Of a DNA stretch of 23,821 nt, positions 20,677 through 23,821 are shown piece by piece. The notes under the pieces are model-generated. The model saw only the letters and a list, made by a program, of their open reading frames with translations. It was not told the origin of the DNA and searched no databases. A program made the translations under genes and the position numbers. The stretch is from Neelides folsomi (lineage: Eukaryota > Arthropoda > Collembola > Neelipleona > Neelidae): contig JAQGBZ010000639.1 of the NCBI GenBank assembly GCA_034687125.1, forward strand, positions 1 through 23,821, in the 5' to 3' direction. Positions within the stretch are counted from its first letter, which is position 1. Every line of letters starts with the position of its first letter.

Positions 20677-23350
20677 TCATTCTTCGGTGTCAGAATCGCT
20701 CAAAGTCACAACTTCACTTTCAACATTGTAGGTCTGATCATCCCGGTCACGCAAGGTCGATTGAATGAGCTATAAAAATTAATGAATTATTAACTTTGAT
20801 TAAATAATTAAAAGAATAATAAAATGAGTTAAATTAAACGCATTGAAATATTTAAATTATAGGTGAATGAATAATTGAAATAACGAAAGTTTTACTAAAT
20901 TACCTCAAAGTGTAATTTAATTGCCTTCTCCTTCACAATCCTCTTTAAATCATCGCCAATTGTTTTGCTCATTCGGGAACTTAGGAACAAATCGTCGAGA
21001 GTTAGATTTTTCTCAACAATGAATTTAACACCGACATTGGTTATCTAAAATCATTTTTAACGATTTAATTATATTTTAATTTAAACAATTTAACCAAACA
21101 AGTTTTAAATTAATAACTTAATAATATTAATAGTTAAAATCAAGTAATAAGATTTCATTAATTTCATAATTTTTAAATTGTAATTTACCTTCCAGTTATT
21201 GGAAATATCCAAAATTCTTAAATCAGGAAAATTAATTCCATATTGGCAAGAACGATCCGTAATATTTTGGCAAGCAATCATTTTGAGTACTTTAAGTCCC
21301 CTCAAACTGGAAATGGAATATTTTGAACTTCTGGGATTATTAACATTATCCCGAATTCCCGTAACTCCGAAATCCGTCACATCGCCACAATGAGAAAATT
21401 CCAAAACTTGAAGTTTCTTCAAATTCTTTACAATGAACTTCAATTTTTCGTCGTCCACAGCCGAACGACATTCGAGCAAACTCAAATGAACCAAATTCAC
21501 CATCTGAGCACCATAATTGATAAATGAAGAAAAGGAATTGAGATTCAAACCCCGCAAGGACAATTTCTTAAAGATTTCATAATTAAACTGAGCAATTAAA
21601 AATTCATTCCCGGGGTTATTTTCCAATTGGCCGTTTTCAACCTTGGGGACGGAAATTTGCAGCCGACGGAGGTTGGGGAAATTCAACAGAAATTCCCATT
21701 TTTCCACTTTGCTGATTTTCACAGCTTTTAAATTGAGCTCCTCGAGGTTTTGGCATTTTTTCTTAATGAAATCAATTAAAACTCGCGAACTATTCCCGGG
21801 CTTTTTGAATACTTCAAGGGTTAAAATTCTCAATTGGTCCAGCGTCGAGTCCAACTGTTTACGGAGGAATCGCATTGCAAATGTTTTCCCTTTGGCGAAC
21901 TCCGTTTCCCGAAGTTTTAATTCTCGAAGTACGGGGAATTCAAATTTCACATCGTCGAATTCTCCAAGTCCGTCGAAATTCAAATTCATTTTGACAATTG
22001 TCAAAGCCGATTGGAAAGCCAATTTGTAAAGGCCAAACCCAAAGACTTTTCTTTTCCCATTTTGGTTCTCGATCTGATTTGTGCAAATCGCAATTTCGGG
22101 CATTTGAAAAGATTTTAATTTGTGAATCGAAGTTAGCAAATTTTCAGGCTTGATTTCGTGCTTCAAAAGATCTACAGATTCTTTCCCTTCGATTCTGAAC
22201 TCTCCTAGTTGGGCAAAAATAATTCGAAGTCTCGCGTTCATTTCGGCATTCTCGGAATTTAAAGTTTGGAAAGCGGAGGTTAAAATGAAGTCGATTGTTA
22301 AACTCTTCAATGATTTGAACTCGACAAGAAATTCCAACATGTTTAAAATTGTAATTCCGTCAATGTCGATTTCATCTTTTGGATTTTTGGAAATCCGAAT
22401 CCTCAGATCTCGACATTTACTAAACATAGGATTCAAACTTCGAAAAATGAGGAATTCAATCTTCTTGTTAAAAACGTCCAACTTTACTTCTAAATTCCTC
22501 CAACCAGTTTTGCCAATTTTCTCAAACGCTTTCAACTTCATTTCGTCTCTCGTCTTCCTGAACAATTTGCTGCAGAGCAAAAGACGACTCTGCTTCAAAA
22601 TATGCTTCGAAGACGAAATGTTTTTATTGCAGGTTTTGGAAACAAGTCGGAGATTTTTCATTGACTTCAAGCTCAAATAAGAACAAATGTGTTCTCGAAG
22701 CTGAAATGGAAATAATAAACAATTTAGCAAATTAAATATCCATTTGCAATTTAATTACTAAAGTTTATTTTATAGAATTATTGGTAATGGTTAATTATTA
22801 GTTGTTGAATTGTTTAATTTAATAGTGTTCAATTAAATCTTACTTCAGCTTTGACTAGAACATTTAAAAATGTGATCGGTCCATTAAATTCCTCTTTTGG
22901 TGGTGGAATGAGTTCTTCTATATTGGCAGCAGATGAAGAAGCCTTCAAGATATTTAATTGTTAAATTATATTGATCTTAATTTGAATAAAATGCTCTTAA
23001 TAATTTACAATTGTGCTATAATAATTAATATTATTATCATATGACTATTAATATTATGTATTTAAATGTAAAAACCCAATTATTATTAAATTAATTACCG
23101 CTGGGGTTTCATTGGTTTCAATTCGTTCTGAGTTCACTTCATTTGCAGTTTGACCAGTTTTTCGTCGTTTGGTTTTTGGCGAGGAAATCCTTTCCGTTTC
23201 GTAGCCGTCTTCGCTCCGAGTTGGTGAATTTGGTTCCGATTTGACCTTTGACTCATTTCCTTCGGGTTCTGGATCAGGATCGTCCCTGCGAGGAGACGAA
23301 GGCTCAGATTTGATCTTCGTCGAAAGCCCTTCCTTCACCTGAACAGACAT
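20677..23350 (-). CDS. F-box/leucine-rich-repeat protein with SUMO-linked motifs
   Basis: Exons on the minus strand (23350-23099, 22942-22844, 22700-21189, 21044-20904, 20769-20677), all phase 0, give 698 residues. The N-terminus is disordered and charged: KIKSEPSSP and KVKSEPNSP both match the phospho-dependent SUMOylation motif (hydrophobic-K-x-E-x-x-S-P), followed by a nuclear-localisation-like KTKRRKTG. An F-box-like segment spans the second splice junction (ELREHICSYLSLKSM then KNLRLVSKTCN), so the protein probably docks to Skp1 in an SCF ubiquitin ligase. Degenerate leucine-rich repeats of the cysteine-containing type follow (for example LKVLKMIACQNITDRS, LRILDISNNWKITNVG). The C-terminus VVTLSDSDTEE looks like a SUMO-interacting motif with acidic/phosphorylatable flank. 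The start may instead be at 23564 through an extra 27-codon exon (23564-23484) joined by a GC-AG intron to 23338, giving 721 residues. Confidence 0.82.
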
Positions 23351-23483
23351 TATTATATTTTAAAGCATGAAAAGTTATAATGGCAATTATAATTAATAAT
23401 TAACATTAATTATTATATTTAACATTATCGGTATTACATTAATTTTAACATTGATAAATAGTTATTAATCATTATTAATTTGC

Positions 23484-23564
23484 CGTGTCATGATGACTAT
23501 CACTTTCTTTGATTTCAAAGGAGCCGAAGAATTGAGTTTCTTGTGAATTCGTATTCGTTGACAT
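23484..23564 (-). CDS. Alternative first exon (or upstream ORF) of the F-box gene
   Basis: ATG at 23564-23562 opens 27 codons (begins MSTNTNSQETQFFGSFEIKE, ends HHDT). The last codon is followed by GCAAAT, a possible GC donor, and in phase by TAA three codons on. Joining to the acceptor GTTCAG|GTGAAG at 23339/23338 keeps the frame of the F-box protein and leads straight into VKEGLSTKIKSEP. The donor is weak (ACG|GCAAAT), so the segment may be a leader ORF in the 5' untranslated region instead. Confidence 0.4.
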
Positions 23565-23748
23565 GTTTTGAGTAAAATTTAAATTAAATTGGATAAATAT
23601 AATAATGATTAAAACTTAAAGTCACAAAAACACACAAGAACAATGCAAAGTAAATAATATACGAAAGAGAGATGTGAAATAAGAGCTATTTAGTTAGTTA
23701 GTTTTAGTATTTTATTTTAATTTAAAATGCGATTAACATAATGAAAAA

Positions 23749-23821
23749 AGGGCAACTACTAATTACCCGATACCCGATGAACTATTTGGCCGAATACCCG
23801 ATGTACTAATTACCCGATGCC
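23749..23821. repeat. CCGA-rich minisatellite running off the right edge
   Basis: Degenerate units built from AATTACCCGA, TACCCGATG and TTGGCCGAATACCCGATG. The array continues to the last base, so its length is unknown. It begins GGGCAAC, the same word found in the foldback element arms, and resembles the CCGA array at 6371-6424. Confidence 0.55.

Noticed and set aside
21643..22680. Long plus-strand frames opposite the F-box/LRR exon
   Set aside because: They are antisense shadows of a well-supported coding exon and show no domain of their own.

Overview
The window looks like AT-rich nuclear DNA from an invertebrate, most likely an arthropod. The genes are interrupted by short introns (about 90-160 bp) with GT-AG ends and occasional GC-AG ends. 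The gene content (acetylcholinesterase-like esterase, CYP2-clan P450, a VEGFR/PDGFR-type tyrosine kinase) is animal, and core-promoter-like pairs of TATA box and TCAGT initiator are arthropod in style. A springtail or other basal hexapod would fit, but the sequence alone does not prove it.

Layout. 1-6105 (+): the 3' part of a very large gene that encodes about 30 ankyrin repeats, one transmembrane helix and a receptor-type tyrosine kinase domain. Its 5' end lies outside the window, a 2-bp deletion breaks the frame near 1485, and the last intron holds a 1.04-kb TA-flanked inverted-repeat element. 6106-9084: no convincing gene. It holds a CCGA-rich minisatellite, a 164-bp-spaced direct repeat, a possible core promoter and a solo LTR (7638-8464) with a 5-bp target duplication. 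9085-11167 (-): a secreted FAD-dependent aldonolactone-oxidase-like enzyme, four exons. 11168-13566: non-coding, with a 737-bp Mutator-type foldback element (12302-13038) flanked by a perfect 9-bp duplication, followed by a second core-promoter-like module. 13600-16787 (-): a secreted acetylcholinesterase-like esterase, eleven exons. 18168-20215 (+): a microsomal CYP2-clan cytochrome P450, six exons. 20677-23350 or 23564 (-): an F-box/LRR protein with two phospho-dependent SUMOylation motifs and a C-terminal SUMO-interacting-like motif.

The esterase and P450 are divergently arranged around a 1.4-kb gap, and the P450 and F-box genes converge tail to tail. Apart from that, nothing indicates a shared pathway; this is an ordinary eukaryotic gene neighbourhood. 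The item that best deserves follow-up is the ankyrin-repeat receptor tyrosine kinase, because ankyrin repeats in the presumed ectodomain of a kinase receptor would be a very unusual architecture.

All exon boundaries were derived by hand from splice sites, reading phase and family motifs; no alignment or database search was run.
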